Source: Streptomyces sp. LHD-70
GTDB lineage: Bacteria > Actinomycetota > Actinomycetes > Streptomycetales > Streptomycetaceae
Length of the DNA stretch: 64,000 bases
Reading direction: 5' to 3'
Assembly: GCF_031157275.1 (NCBI RefSeq)
Contig: NZ_JAVIFW010000015.1
Coordinates: 1 to 64,000 of the forward strand
Below the pieces are notes generated by a model. That model was not told where the DNA came from. It was given only the letters and a program-made list of their open reading frames with translations, and ran no database searches. The first letter of the stretch is position 1. The number at the start of each line of letters is the position of its first letter. Both the position numbers and the translations under genes were made by a program. Below are positions 16,656-24,860 of this stretch, one piece after another.

Positions 16656-17459
16656 TTATGCGCTGAGTGGATCGTCGGGGCCGGTGGGGTTGAGCGTCAG
16701 CCTCCTGCTGCCCGGGCGGTCACGGAGCCGGGTACACAGGTCGTCGAGGTCGTCCATTACGTGGACGAAGTGCCCGTGCAGCTCGTCGTAACAGCCGGAC
16801 AACAGCGCCTCGACCTTCTCGGCCGCTGCCGACGGCAGGGACCAGATCTCGTCCGGCAACTCCTCGACCCCGGGGATCTGCGCGCTCATCGCCGTCCGCA
16901 CCATGCCGGGGCTGAGATCGAACACCGACACGCCGGTGCCCGCCAACTCCCCGGCCAGGATGCCGCTCAGCCGGAGCAGAGCGGCCTTGGAGACCCCGTA
17001 GGCGCTGAACGGCATGCCCGGGTCTGCATCGAAGGCCATCCGGGTGCCGAGGTTGACCACCCGGCCCCGGCCGGCCTTGATCATGGTGGGGAGCAGACGG
17101 TGCAGCAGCAGGGCCGGCCCGTGCAGGTTCGTCTCCAGTACCCGCCACCACACCTCGGGGTCACAGTCGACGAACCGCTCGTACTGGCCGTAGAAACCCG
17201 CGCAGTTGACCAGTGCATGGACCGGCCCGAAGGCCTCCTCCACCGCGGTGCAGATCCGCTCCGCGCCATCCGGCCGGGTCACGTCGGCGGGCACGGCGAC
17301 CGCCCGGCCGCCGGCCTCGGTGACCAGACGCTCCGTGACGGACAGCTCCGCGCCGGTCCTGGCCGTCAGGCCGAGGCGATATCCGGCCGCGCCCAGGCGG
17401 ACCGCGATCTCTCGGCCGATTCCCCGACCCGCGCCCGTGATCAGTACGACGTCGGCCAC
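16656..17459 (-). CDS. Short-chain dehydrogenase/reductase
   Basis: A 267-residue SDR with N-terminal LITGAGRGIGREIA, NCAG (about 81-84), and catalytic YGVSK (about 145-149); the Ser position region reads VVNLGTRMAF, so the usual catalytic Ser is replaced by Gly/Thr there. The C-terminus is longer than usual and ends in a Pro-rich tail. I prefer GTG 17459, preceded by AGGAGGGG, over ATG 17495, which overlaps the exporter stop codon; the latter would add 12 residues. It is cotranscribed with the MFS exporter. Specific substrate unknown. Confidence 0.7.
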   Translation of the reverse strand: MADVVLITGAGRGIGREIAVRLGAAGYRLGLTARTGAELSVTERLVTEAGGRAVAVPADVTRPDGAERICTAVEEAFGPVHALVNCAGFYGQYERFVDCDPEVWWRVLETNLHGPALLLHRLLPTMIKAGRGRVVNLGTRMAFDADPGMPFSAYGVSKAALLRLSGILAGELAGTGVSVFDLSPGMVRTAMSAQIPGVEELPDEIWSLPSAAAEKVEALLSGCYDELHGHFVHVMDDLDDLCTRLRDRPGSRRLTLNPTGPDDPLSA

Positions 17460-17494
17460 AGCGTCCCCTCCTCCTTCTTCTTCTGTCCGCCGCA

Positions 17495-18961
17495 TCAGAC
17501 CACCGCCTCCGCCACCAGGTCGTCCTTCCGCTGCTCAGTACGCCGCACCGGCGACAGGGCGACGAGCGCCACCAACAGGCCCGCGAGGGAGGCGCCGGCG
17601 GCCACCAGGAAGCCGGACCGGATGCCGCCGTCGGTGTAGAAGACGAAGCCCTGCGCCACGGTCGCGATGTGCGAGTTGAGGACAGCGAACGCGACGACCG
17701 GAAGGATGGCGGGGAGCACGCCCTGGAACACCTGGACCATGCTCGACATGGATGCCTGCAGCTCACGGGGGACCGCGCCGATGATCAGGTTCGGGACGGC
17801 GGCGTAGGACACGCCCAGGCCCAGGCCCTGGATGAGTGCCCAGGTGATGAGCGGGGCCTTGGCGTCATGCGACACGGCGGTCAGCACGGCGCCGGCCGTC
17901 AGCAGCAGTTGGCCCGCGACCATCAGCAGCGCGGGCCGGATACGGCGGACCAGCAGGCCCACGACGAGCCCGCCGACCACCGCCCCGATCCCCACCGGGG
18001 CCTGGAACAGCGCGAACCCCTTGGCGTCGACGCCGAAGCCGTACCCCAGCCCCAGGGCAGTCGGCGTCATGCACACCATCGGCAGCAGCGCGGTGAAGAC
18101 GGCGGTGTTCCCGTACGACAGACCGGCCGTCATCGCGGTCAGGATCACCGGGCGACGCTTGAAGAACCGCAGGTCGACCAGTGGTTCGCGGCTGGCGAGG
18201 GCCTGCCTGCCCCACGCGGCGAGCAGGACCGCGCCACCTGCGAGGCAACCGAGCGTCCGCCCCGTACCCCATCCCCAGGCCGGGCCGAAGCTGACGCCGA
18301 CCATGACGCCGGCGAGACCGGAGCCGAGCAGCAGCGCGCCGAGGAAGTCGAGCCGCGAGCGGGCCCGGACCGAACTCTCCTCGGTTGTCACGACGATGAG
18401 CACCAGCAGCACGGCCAGGCAGATTACGAAGAACCAGAAGATGCCGCGGAACCCCCAACTGCCCATCAGCCACCCGGTGAGCCACGGCGACGGGATGGCG
18501 ATCAGGCCCATGCCGCTGGTCACGATGGAGACCGACATGGCGAGGGTGCGCGGCGGATAGACGTCACGCATCAGCGAGTACGTCAGGAACATGCACGGGA
18601 TCAGCAGTCCCTGCAGTGCCCGGCCGGCGATAAGCACGCCGTAATTGGGTGCCAGCGCGGAGAGCAGCGCGCCGAGGGCAGCGCCGGCGACCGCAATGAG
18701 CAGCATCCGACGCTTGCCGTGCATGTCGGCGAGCTTGCCGAGCAGCGGGCTGAGCACCGCCCCGGCGAGGAGGAAGGCGGTGAGCAGCCATGCTCCCTGG
18801 GTGGTCCGGAAGTGAGCGCTGATCTGCGGCAGGGCCGTCGAGATCATCTGATAGTTGACGGCGAGGAGCTCCAGGACTCCGACCATCGAGACGAGGGAGA
18901 GGACGAGACGCAGCGACCAGCCTTCGTTCTGTCGTGCCACATCAGTGGATTGACTGCTCAT
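17495..18961 (-). CDS. MFS transporter, DHA2-like (14-helix type)
   Basis: A 488-residue major-facilitator protein. Helices start around residue 20; the signature between helices 2 and 3 is GKLADMHGKRRM (about 76-87), and motif C-like GLGLG segments follow. Two extra central helices are consistent with DHA2 drug:H+ antiporters. In this context it may export or import steroids or pathway intermediates; this is inference. The downstream SDR begins at its stop codon. Upstream (19031-19050) lies a KstR2-like palindrome, 70 bp before the ATG. Confidence 0.8.
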   Translation of the reverse strand: MSSQSTDVARQNEGWSLRLVLSLVSMVGVLELLAVNYQMISTALPQISAHFRTTQGAWLLTAFLLAGAVLSPLLGKLADMHGKRRMLLIAVAGAALGALLSALAPNYGVLIAGRALQGLLIPCMFLTYSLMRDVYPPRTLAMSVSIVTSGMGLIAIPSPWLTGWLMGSWGFRGIFWFFVICLAVLLVLIVVTTEESSVRARSRLDFLGALLLGSGLAGVMVGVSFGPAWGWGTGRTLGCLAGGAVLLAAWGRQALASREPLVDLRFFKRRPVILTAMTAGLSYGNTAVFTALLPMVCMTPTALGLGYGFGVDAKGFALFQAPVGIGAVVGGLVVGLLVRRIRPALLMVAGQLLLTAGAVLTAVSHDAKAPLITWALIQGLGLGVSYAAVPNLIIGAVPRELQASMSSMVQVFQGVLPAILPVVAFAVLNSHIATVAQGFVFYTDGGIRSGFLVAAGASLAGLLVALVALSPVRRTEQRKDDLVAEAVV

Positions 18962-19030
18962 CGGCAGACCTTTCGGCGAACGGTGAATGAGAGGGCGGCG
19001 GCCGCAGTGGTGGGAGCCGGACATGTTCGA

Positions 19031-19050
19031 CCGACCAACCATTTGCTTGG
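19031..19050. promoter_or_regulatory. KstR2-like operator upstream of the MFS gene
   Basis: The 20-mer ccgaccaaccatttgcttgg has CAA-n4-TTG and matching flanks; 14-16 of 20 bases agree with the site at 50335-50354. It is the weakest of the four KstR2-like sites because its inner dinucleotides differ. Confidence 0.45.
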
Positions 19051-19218
19051 CCAGGCCACGGCGGGCATCGCCGCCTGGTGGTACGCAAACGGCGCGTCGC
19101 TCGAGCGCGGCAGCTTCTTCGGCCGCAGGGCCGGCCGCAGCGCGGCGCTGAACCGCTCACAGGCGTGGGCGGGCCGCAGAACGCGGTCCGCCCACACGGT
19201 CAGCACTGGCGCGGCAGG

Positions 19219-20103
19219 TCAGCGGAGCGGGCGGGGCAGGTTGGTGAAGCGCTGCTCGTCACGCCGGAACCAGCCCGGCGCCGCGAGGGTCCCGCCATCC
19301 ACCCGCAGGGTCGTCCCGGTGATGAACCCGGACTGCTCCGACAGCAGAAACACCACCGCGTCACCGTGGTCGGACGGGTGGCCGAACCGCCCGGTCGGCA
19401 CCCATCGCCCGACCTGGTCGGCGTACTTCGCCGGCGTGCCGGCCCACATCGGAGTCTGCGGGGTGTCGGTCAGGTCGGGGGCGATGGCGTTGACCCGGAC
19501 GCCGTACTGCCCGACCTCCGCCGCCAGCGAGGCGGTGAAGTTGATGACGGCGGCCTTCAAGGCGCCGTAGACGGCGCTGCCCGGAATGCCGCGCATCCCC
19601 TCGACCGAGGTGAGGTTGACGATGCCGCCTCCTCCCCGTTCCACCATCCGCGGCAGGAACGCCCGGGTCACCCGCAGGATGTGCAGCAGGTTCAGCTCGT
19701 ACATCCGCTGCCAGTCGGCTTCGCCGCTGGTGAGGAAGGGCCCGGAGGGCCGGTAGTCCCCCACGTTGTTCACCAGGAAGTCCGCCTGCCCCGCTGCCTC
19801 GGTGAGCTCGGTGACCGTGCCCGGGTCACGGATGTCGCCGATCACGACGACCGGCTTGACTCCGCTCTCCTCGGCGGTCTGCTCGGCCGTTCGACGGGCC
19901 GCCTCGGCGTCGATGTCGGCCAGCACCACCTGCGCCCCGTGGAAGGCAAGAGCCCGGATGATGCCCGCCCCGATGCCGGCGCCCCCGCCGGTGACGACGG
20001 CCGTACGGCCCGCGAACAGCGGCCGGTCGGCGCAGCGCGGCAGTGCGGAGGGGGCGGGCGGCTCCAGCGGTACGGGCAACCCCTCGAACGGGAAGGACGT
20101 CAC
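19219..20103 (-). CDS. Short-chain dehydrogenase/reductase
   Basis: A 294-residue SDR with about 40 extra N-terminal residues rich in Pro before the TGGGAGIGAG nucleotide motif. NNVG (about 123-126), catalytic Ser in NLTSVEGM (about 172) and YGALK (about 188-192) are present, with DGG near the C-terminus. It starts at GTG 20103, overlapping the stop of the LLM gene (GTGA), and is the last gene of the kstD2 operon. A steroid alcohol/ketone role is inferred from context only. Confidence 0.75.
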   Translation of the reverse strand: MTSFPFEGLPVPLEPPAPSALPRCADRPLFAGRTAVVTGGGAGIGAGIIRALAFHGAQVVLADIDAEAARRTAEQTAEESGVKPVVVIGDIRDPGTVTELTEAAGQADFLVNNVGDYRPSGPFLTSGEADWQRMYELNLLHILRVTRAFLPRMVERGGGGIVNLTSVEGMRGIPGSAVYGALKAAVINFTASLAAEVGQYGVRVNAIAPDLTDTPQTPMWAGTPAKYADQVGRWVPTGRFGHPSDHGDAVVFLLSEQSGFITGTTLRVDGGTLAAPGWFRRDEQRFTNLPRPLR

Positions 20104-20984
20104 GGCTTCAACTCCAGCTTCTTCGCGGCCTCGGACATCTCCTCCAGCAGCGCCTCGACGGTGGTGGCGTGCCGGGAGCCGGAGAGCAACAGCCGGTCTG
20201 CGCCCAGCCCCTCCGCCCACTCGACCTTGTCGGCGGCGCTCGGCAGGACCGCCCCTAGGGTCAACTTCACCTTCTCCACGTCGCGCCCGGCTGCCCGCGC
20301 CTCCTCGCGCATCAGGGAGACCACGGCCTGAAGCTCCTCGCCGGCCAGGCCCAGCGGCTGGAACCCGTCACCGCGCCTACCCGCACGGCGGGCCGCGGCG
20401 GCCGAGTGCCCGCCGATGTGCAGCGGAACCCCGGAGGCCCGGTGCGGCTTGGGGTAACTGTGTGCGCCGCGGAGAGTGAAGAACTCCCCGTCGAATGTGA
20501 CGCCTTGTTCGTCCCGGCCGCGCCACAGCTCGCGCACCAGGTCGATCGCCTCATCGGCGATCCGCCCGCGCCGGCGGAAGTCCCCGCCGCACGCCTCGAT
20601 CTCCTCGCCCATCCAGCCCAGGCCCAGGCAGATCCGCAGCCGACCCCGGCTGAGCCGGTCCAGGGTGGCCAGCCGCTTGGCGAGCACCACGGGGTTGTGG
20701 TTGGGCAGCACCAGGACGCCGGTGGACAGGCCGATGCGGTCGGTCGCGCCCGCCAGGAAGGCAAGCAGCTCCAGCGGATCGGGGTACGGGCAGTCGTCGG
20801 GCAGCTGCAGCTTGCCGTCGGGGGCATACCGGTAGTGGCTCTCCGTATCCCTGTTGACCACGGCGTGCTCGACCGCGCTCAGGGACTCGAAGCCAAGCTC
20901 CTCGGCGTGCCGGGCGAACCGGACCACCTCGTCGGGTTCGGCAGTGACGCCGAGCGCGACGGGGAGCACCACAGCGAATTCCAT
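20100..20984 (-). CDS. LLM-class F420-dependent oxidoreductase
   Basis: A 294-residue luciferase-like monooxygenase fold protein. Recognisable are AVEHAVV (about 36-42), DPLELLAFLAGATDRIGLST (about 69-88), VLPNHNPVVLAKRLATLDRL (about 91-110) and GRLRICLGLGW (about 113-123). Such proteins use F420 (or FMN) in redox steps on steroids and other lipids. It is cotranscribed with two SDRs and a KstD-like enzyme. A related LLM gene at 45063-45591 is destroyed. ATG 20984 follows GAGGAGAGG. The reaction is unknown. Confidence 0.8.
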   Translation of the reverse strand: MEFAVVLPVALGVTAEPDEVVRFARHAEELGFESLSAVEHAVVNRDTESHYRYAPDGKLQLPDDCPYPDPLELLAFLAGATDRIGLSTGVLVLPNHNPVVLAKRLATLDRLSRGRLRICLGLGWMGEEIEACGGDFRRRGRIADEAIDLVRELWRGRDEQGVTFDGEFFTLRGAHSYPKPHRASGVPLHIGGHSAAAARRAGRRGDGFQPLGLAGEELQAVVSLMREEARAAGRDVEKVKLTLGAVLPSAADKVEWAEGLGADRLLLSGSRHATTVEALLEEMSEAAKKLELKP

Positions 20985-20994
20985 CAACCTCTCC

Positions 20995-21777
20995 TCACAG
21001 ATCAGGGATGCCGAGATCGAGCACGGGTGTTTCGGCACCGCCGTCCACCTCGAGCACCTTGCCCGTCAGATAGGCGCCCGCCGGCGAGGCCAGGTAGAGA
21101 ACCGCCGCGGCGATCTCCCAGGGCTCGCCGATCCGGCGCAGCGGTGTGGCCTGCTCCAGGCGAGTGCGCAAGGCCTCGTCGGTCAGGACGCCGTCCAGGG
21201 CTGAGGTGGCCACCGCGCCGCAGGCGATCGCGTTGACCCGTATGCGCGGCGCGAGATCCGTCGCCGCCAGCCGGGTGTAATGCGAAAGCCCGGCCTTGGC
21301 AGTGGCGTAGGCGATATACCCCCGGCCTGCCAGCCGGCCCATCGCGGAGGTGATGTTGACCACCGTGCCTGTCTTCATCAGGGGCACGGCCGCGCGGGTG
21401 AGCGTGTGCGCGGTCCCGACGTCGAAGGCGTATGCCTGAGCTATGTCCTCGACCGTGGTGTCCAAGAACGCCTTCGGCGGCATGCCCCCGACGTTGTTCA
21501 CCACGATGTCCAGCCGGCCGAACTCCTCGGCGGCGGCCTGCGCGAGCCCGGCCGCGGCCGTGTGGTCGCTCAGATCGGCCGGAACGACCAGCGCACGCCG
21601 GCCGGCGTCCTCGATCCGCGCGGCGACCTTGCGGAGTTGCTCCTCCGTCCGGGCTGATATGACGACATCAGCTCCGGCTTCGGCCAGTGCGATCGCGGTG
21701 GCCGCCCCGATGCCGCGCCCGGCACCGGTGACGACCGCCACTTGGTCGGTCACCCGGAAACGCTCCAGAATGTTCAC
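20995..21777 (-). CDS. Short-chain dehydrogenase/reductase
   Basis: A 260-residue SDR with VVTGAGRGIGAA (about 15-26), NNVGG (about 93-97), the Ser region NITSAMGRL (about 141-149), YATAK (about 156-160) and C-terminal DGG. GTG start at 21777 overlaps the KstD2 stop (GTGA), so the two are translationally coupled. It is similar in layout to the SDRs that act on steroid hydroxyls or 3-hydroxyacyl-CoAs in actinobacterial clusters; position specificity is not readable. Confidence 0.78.
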   Translation of the reverse strand: MNILERFRVTDQVAVVTGAGRGIGAATAIALAEAGADVVISARTEEQLRKVAARIEDAGRRALVVPADLSDHTAAAGLAQAAAEEFGRLDIVVNNVGGMPPKAFLDTTVEDIAQAYAFDVGTAHTLTRAAVPLMKTGTVVNITSAMGRLAGRGYIAYATAKAGLSHYTRLAATDLAPRIRVNAIACGAVATSALDGVLTDEALRTRLEQATPLRRIGEPWEIAAAVLYLASPAGAYLTGKVLEVDGGAETPVLDLGIPDL

Positions 21778-23336
21778 TTCTGCTCCTCTCCCGCCATATC
21801 GGCGGCGGCGATGTGCCCGAAGACCATGGCGGAGCCGATCGGCACGCCGGGGCCCGGGTAGTGGGGGCCGGACACCGAGGCAGTGGTGTTGCCGGCCGCG
21901 TACAGGTTGGGGATCGGGGTGCCGTCCTCACGTAGCACCCGGGCACGGGTGTCGGTTCTCACGCCGCCCTTGGTCCCCAGGTCGCCGAGGACGATCTGTA
22001 CGGCGTGGATCGGACCGGCCTCGATCGGCACCAGGCAGGGGTTGGCGCCCTCGCCTTGGGCGAAGAAGCGGTCGTAGGGGTCCTCGCCACGGTGGAATTC
22101 GGCGTCCACGCCGTCGGCCGCGTAGCCGTTGAAGGTCCGCACGGTGGTCCGCAGCGCCCCGGCGTCGACGCCGATCCGCTCGGCCAGGCCGTCCAGGGTG
22201 TCGGCGGTGCGCCACAGCCCGGCCTCGGTGAAGGCCTTGCGGTCGGCGGGGACCACGGTGATCCCGGGCAGTTCGTCGCCGAACCGGCCGTCGAAGATCC
22301 ACCAGACCGGGTTGTCGGGGGTGATTCCGGCCTTGGCCGCGAGCATCCGGCGGCCCATCCGGTCGTAAGGCAGCGACTCGTTGGCGAACCGGCGGCCGGT
22401 GCCGTCGACGAAGATGCCGCCGTGCAGGCCCAGGGTGAAGGCGGCGGTTCCATCGGGGAAGCGCACTGAGGGGCACCACCAGGCCTGGTCGAGCAGGTCG
22501 GTGGCGGCTCCGGCAGCGGTGGCGGCGGTGATTGCGTCTCCGGTGTTGCCTCCGGGTGCGCCCATCGTCCAATCCGCGCCGGGCAGGTCCTGCCAGTCGC
22601 GGCGCAGTGCGGCGTTGGCCTCGAAGCCGCCGGCCGCGAGGAGGACGCCGCGGCGGGCGCGGATCCGCAGGGTGCGGCCGTCCTGCTTTACCTCGGCACC
22701 GATGACCGCACCGTCCTCGGTGACGAGCCGGGTGAGGGCGGTGTTCCGCAGGGTGCGGGCGTTGCCGGTGGACTCCAGCGCGAGGAGCAGCCGGCCGATC
22801 AGGGCTCGGCCGTCGGTGAGCGGGCCGTCGGGCGCGGGCAGGCCGAGCCGTTCGGCCCACACCGGGGGGCGTACCGCGTCGAGCAGGTCATGCGGGCCGT
22901 CGGGCGCGGACAGCTCCACGGGGAAGACGGCGCGGCCGGCTTCGAACCGGCCAGCGGCGGCGTAGTAGTCGGGGAAGGGCCGGTACTCAAAGCGGAGGTG
23001 GGGATTGTCCTCGAGGAAGGCGACCGTCTCTCCGGCGTGGCCGATGTAGGCGTCCTGCAACTCGTGCGGGATGGCGTCGCCGACCACCGCGCGGAAATAC
23101 ACGAGCCCGAGGTCGGCGGAGTCCTCCAGGCCGTCACGGGCCTGGGCCTGGTTGCCGGGCAGCCACAAGGCGGCGCCGGCGTATGCGGTGGTACCGCCGA
23201 AGCACCCCGTCTTCTCGATGACCAGGGTGTCCAGCCCGCGGGCCGCCGCGCCGTACGCACCGGTGAGCGCGCCTCCACCGGAGCCGACCACCAGCACGTC
23301 GCACCCCTGGTCCCATCTGTTCTGTGTTTTCGCCAT
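21774..23336 (-). CDS. KstD-like FAD-dependent dehydrogenase (second copy)
   Basis: A 520-residue flavoprotein of the fumarate-reductase/KstD family: VLVVGSGGGALTGA (about 14-27), EKTGCFGGTTAY (about 40-51), RRFANESLPYDRMG with the relay Tyr, and HYPGPGVPIGSAM with the Tyr/Gly pair of the steroid site. It differs from the 11079-12758 copy in length and in the N-terminal motif and lacks its insertion between residues 170 and 210, so it probably acts on a different ring system or ring-A state (5-alpha versus 4-ene, or a CoA thioester). First intact gene of a five-gene minus-strand operon behind the IclR-type operator at 23886-23902. Confidence 0.8.
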   Translation of the reverse strand: MAKTQNRWDQGCDVLVVGSGGGALTGAYGAAARGLDTLVIEKTGCFGGTTAYAGAALWLPGNQAQARDGLEDSADLGLVYFRAVVGDAIPHELQDAYIGHAGETVAFLEDNPHLRFEYRPFPDYYAAAGRFEAGRAVFPVELSAPDGPHDLLDAVRPPVWAERLGLPAPDGPLTDGRALIGRLLLALESTGNARTLRNTALTRLVTEDGAVIGAEVKQDGRTLRIRARRGVLLAAGGFEANAALRRDWQDLPGADWTMGAPGGNTGDAITAATAAGAATDLLDQAWWCPSVRFPDGTAAFTLGLHGGIFVDGTGRRFANESLPYDRMGRRMLAAKAGITPDNPVWWIFDGRFGDELPGITVVPADRKAFTEAGLWRTADTLDGLAERIGVDAGALRTTVRTFNGYAADGVDAEFHRGEDPYDRFFAQGEGANPCLVPIEAGPIHAVQIVLGDLGTKGGVRTDTRARVLREDGTPIPNLYAAGNTTASVSGPHYPGPGVPIGSAMVFGHIAAADMAGEEQK

Positions 23337-23360
23337 TTCGTCCTTCGGATGTGGTGGGTT

Positions 23361-23810
23361 GCCGGTGTGGGTCCTGCGTTGATGGCCGGGAAGGCGCGGC
23401 GTTCGTACCAGAGCAGGTGCACGGCGCGGGTGACGATGCGCCAGACGTCCGCGGTGTGCGTGTTAGGTGTCCTCGTAGCGGACCAGAACCACTACGTCGG
23501 TGCCGCCGCCGTCGGCCCCGGCGGTGTGGTGGTGGGCGAGGCAGTAATTGATGCCGGTCGCGGTGTCTCCATCCACCTCGGCGAGGTGGATGCCCACCAG
23601 GTGGAAGGTGTGGTCGAAGACGGAAAGCTCGTCGAGCGTCTACGCGAGTTCCTGCGGGCCTGTCCGCTTCCACCTCACGGTGCCGTCCGCCCCTTGCACG
23701 GCGAGTCGCCCGCCGGGGGTGAAGACGTCCGCCAGGAGCGACGGGTCCCGGCTGCCCAGGACGAGCGCGTAGGTCTCCGCCAGTCGCCGCCGGGCAAGGA
23801 GGCTGTTCAT
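23361..23810 (-). pseudogene. SnoaL-like gene killed by an in-frame stop and a frameshift
   Basis: From ATG 23810 the frame reads MNSLLARRRLAETYALVLGS and continues as a SnoaL-like protein to an in-frame TAG at 23640-23642. The same frame resumes beyond it with FDHTFHLVGIHLAEVDGDTA and VVVLVRYEDT, then hits TAA at 23463-23465; a shifted frame restores WRIVTRAVHLLWYERR. Two independent lesions make it dead. It is the first position of the kstD2 operon, just downstream of the IclR-type promoter. The intact SnoaL-like gene at 2306 may be the functional relative. Confidence 0.8.
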
Positions 23811-23848
23811 CGGATCACCGCTTCCACGCTGTCGGTCGGCGGAAGACG

Positions 23849-23902
23849 AGTATGGGTGGCGAGGAGGGGCAGCGGCCATCGCGGTTTCCCGATGAGTGGG
23901 AT
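23849..23902 (-). promoter_or_regulatory. Promoter with IclR-type operator for the kstD2 operon
   Basis: The operator ttcccgatgagtgggat is at 23886-23902. On the minus strand CATACT (23849-23854) lies 31 nt further on, matching the spacing at the other sites, and about 38 bp before the dead SnoaL start. Confidence 0.6.
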
Positions 23903-23919
23903 TCCCGGCCGGCCGGTGT

Positions 23920-24475
23920 CATGGGAGGCCCGGCACGCGGCAAATGGGAGAGGATCCTGCGGGCTGTCCAGGCCGACGCCAGCGCGGACGGCCGCATCGA
24001 CTGGTCGATGGTGAGCGTGGACTCGACCTCATGTCGCGCTCACCAGCACGCCGCCGGAGCACGCAAGAAACCACCGCGGGTGCCGGGAAAAGAACCACGC
24101 CGCGGCAGCACCGCCCCGACGAGGGACTCGGACGCTCCCGGGGCGGACTGACCTGCAAGATTCACCTGGCAGGTGAGGGAGACCGCCGTCCGCACGCGTT
24201 CCTCATCCCGCCGAAACCGCCGCTGCCTGCGCAGACGCCAGATAAAGCACACCATCCCCGAACCCAAAGACCAGTGGGCCAACCGCCAACGCCGTGGCAG
24301 CAAGGACGGTCCGCCCACTGGCTTCGACAAGACGATCTACAAGGGCAGGAACGCAGTCGAGCGGACGATCAACAGGCTCAAGAACTTCCGGGTCGTGGCC
24401 ACGAGATACGACAAGCGGGCCGATATCTTCCACGGCACCGTCACCGCGATCAGACTCTGGCTCCGCTCGTGATCC
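23920..24475 (+). pseudogene. IS5-family transposase remnant
   Basis: Plus-strand fragments: ARGKWERILRAVQADASADG (about 23934-23995), DWSMVSVDSTSCRAHQHAAG with the first catalytic Asp region (about 24000-24060), GRSRGGLTCKIHLAGEGD in another frame (about 24130-24185), and a good C-terminal block GFDKTIYKGRNAVERTINRL with the catalytic Glu region, ending in TAIRLWLRS at 24472. Frame changes and a central deletion make it inactive. It borders the transporter region. Confidence 0.8.
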
Positions 24476-24860
24476 GCCGGACAGAACCTAATCCGGTTTC
24501 TGGCATACGGGTCCTGCCGTTCCTGGCGTGCAGGCCCTGCCGCGTTCACTCATCCGGCTCGCAGACAAGCCCCCACCCTAGGGCCAGCCATGTGATGAAT
24601 GTCCTATTTAGTCGAAAATGCTCCCTCGTCGGATCACCCGAAGGCTAACTTCGGGCGATGCGCCGCATCAGCGGCCACGAAGCTCGCGACGACGCAGGCG
24701 GGCAGCGGATATCCGACAGATCTGCCGAAATGCCACTAATCCGCGGCGACCCGCTCGAGCAATTTGTGGCAATCTCCAATTTTTCCAGGGAGGCCCCCTC
24801 GGCTCTTCCATCAAGGGTTGCGTTCCGCAAGAGTGACGCATCGCGGAATTAGTTTTCCGT
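24476..24860. other. Intergenic region upstream of the dicarboxylate transporter
   Basis: About 385 bp without a gene. The stretch is less GC-rich than its surroundings (for example aatttttccag near 24777), which suits a promoter region, but I could not fix a -10/-35 pair or an operator. Neither the IclR-type nor the KstR2-like palindrome occurs here, so the transporter is probably outside both regulons. Confidence 0.5.

Noticed and set aside
23640..23642. In-frame TAG in the SnoaL-like gene as a recoded codon
   Set aside because: A second stop and a frameshift further on show ordinary gene decay; no tRNA or recoding signal was seen.
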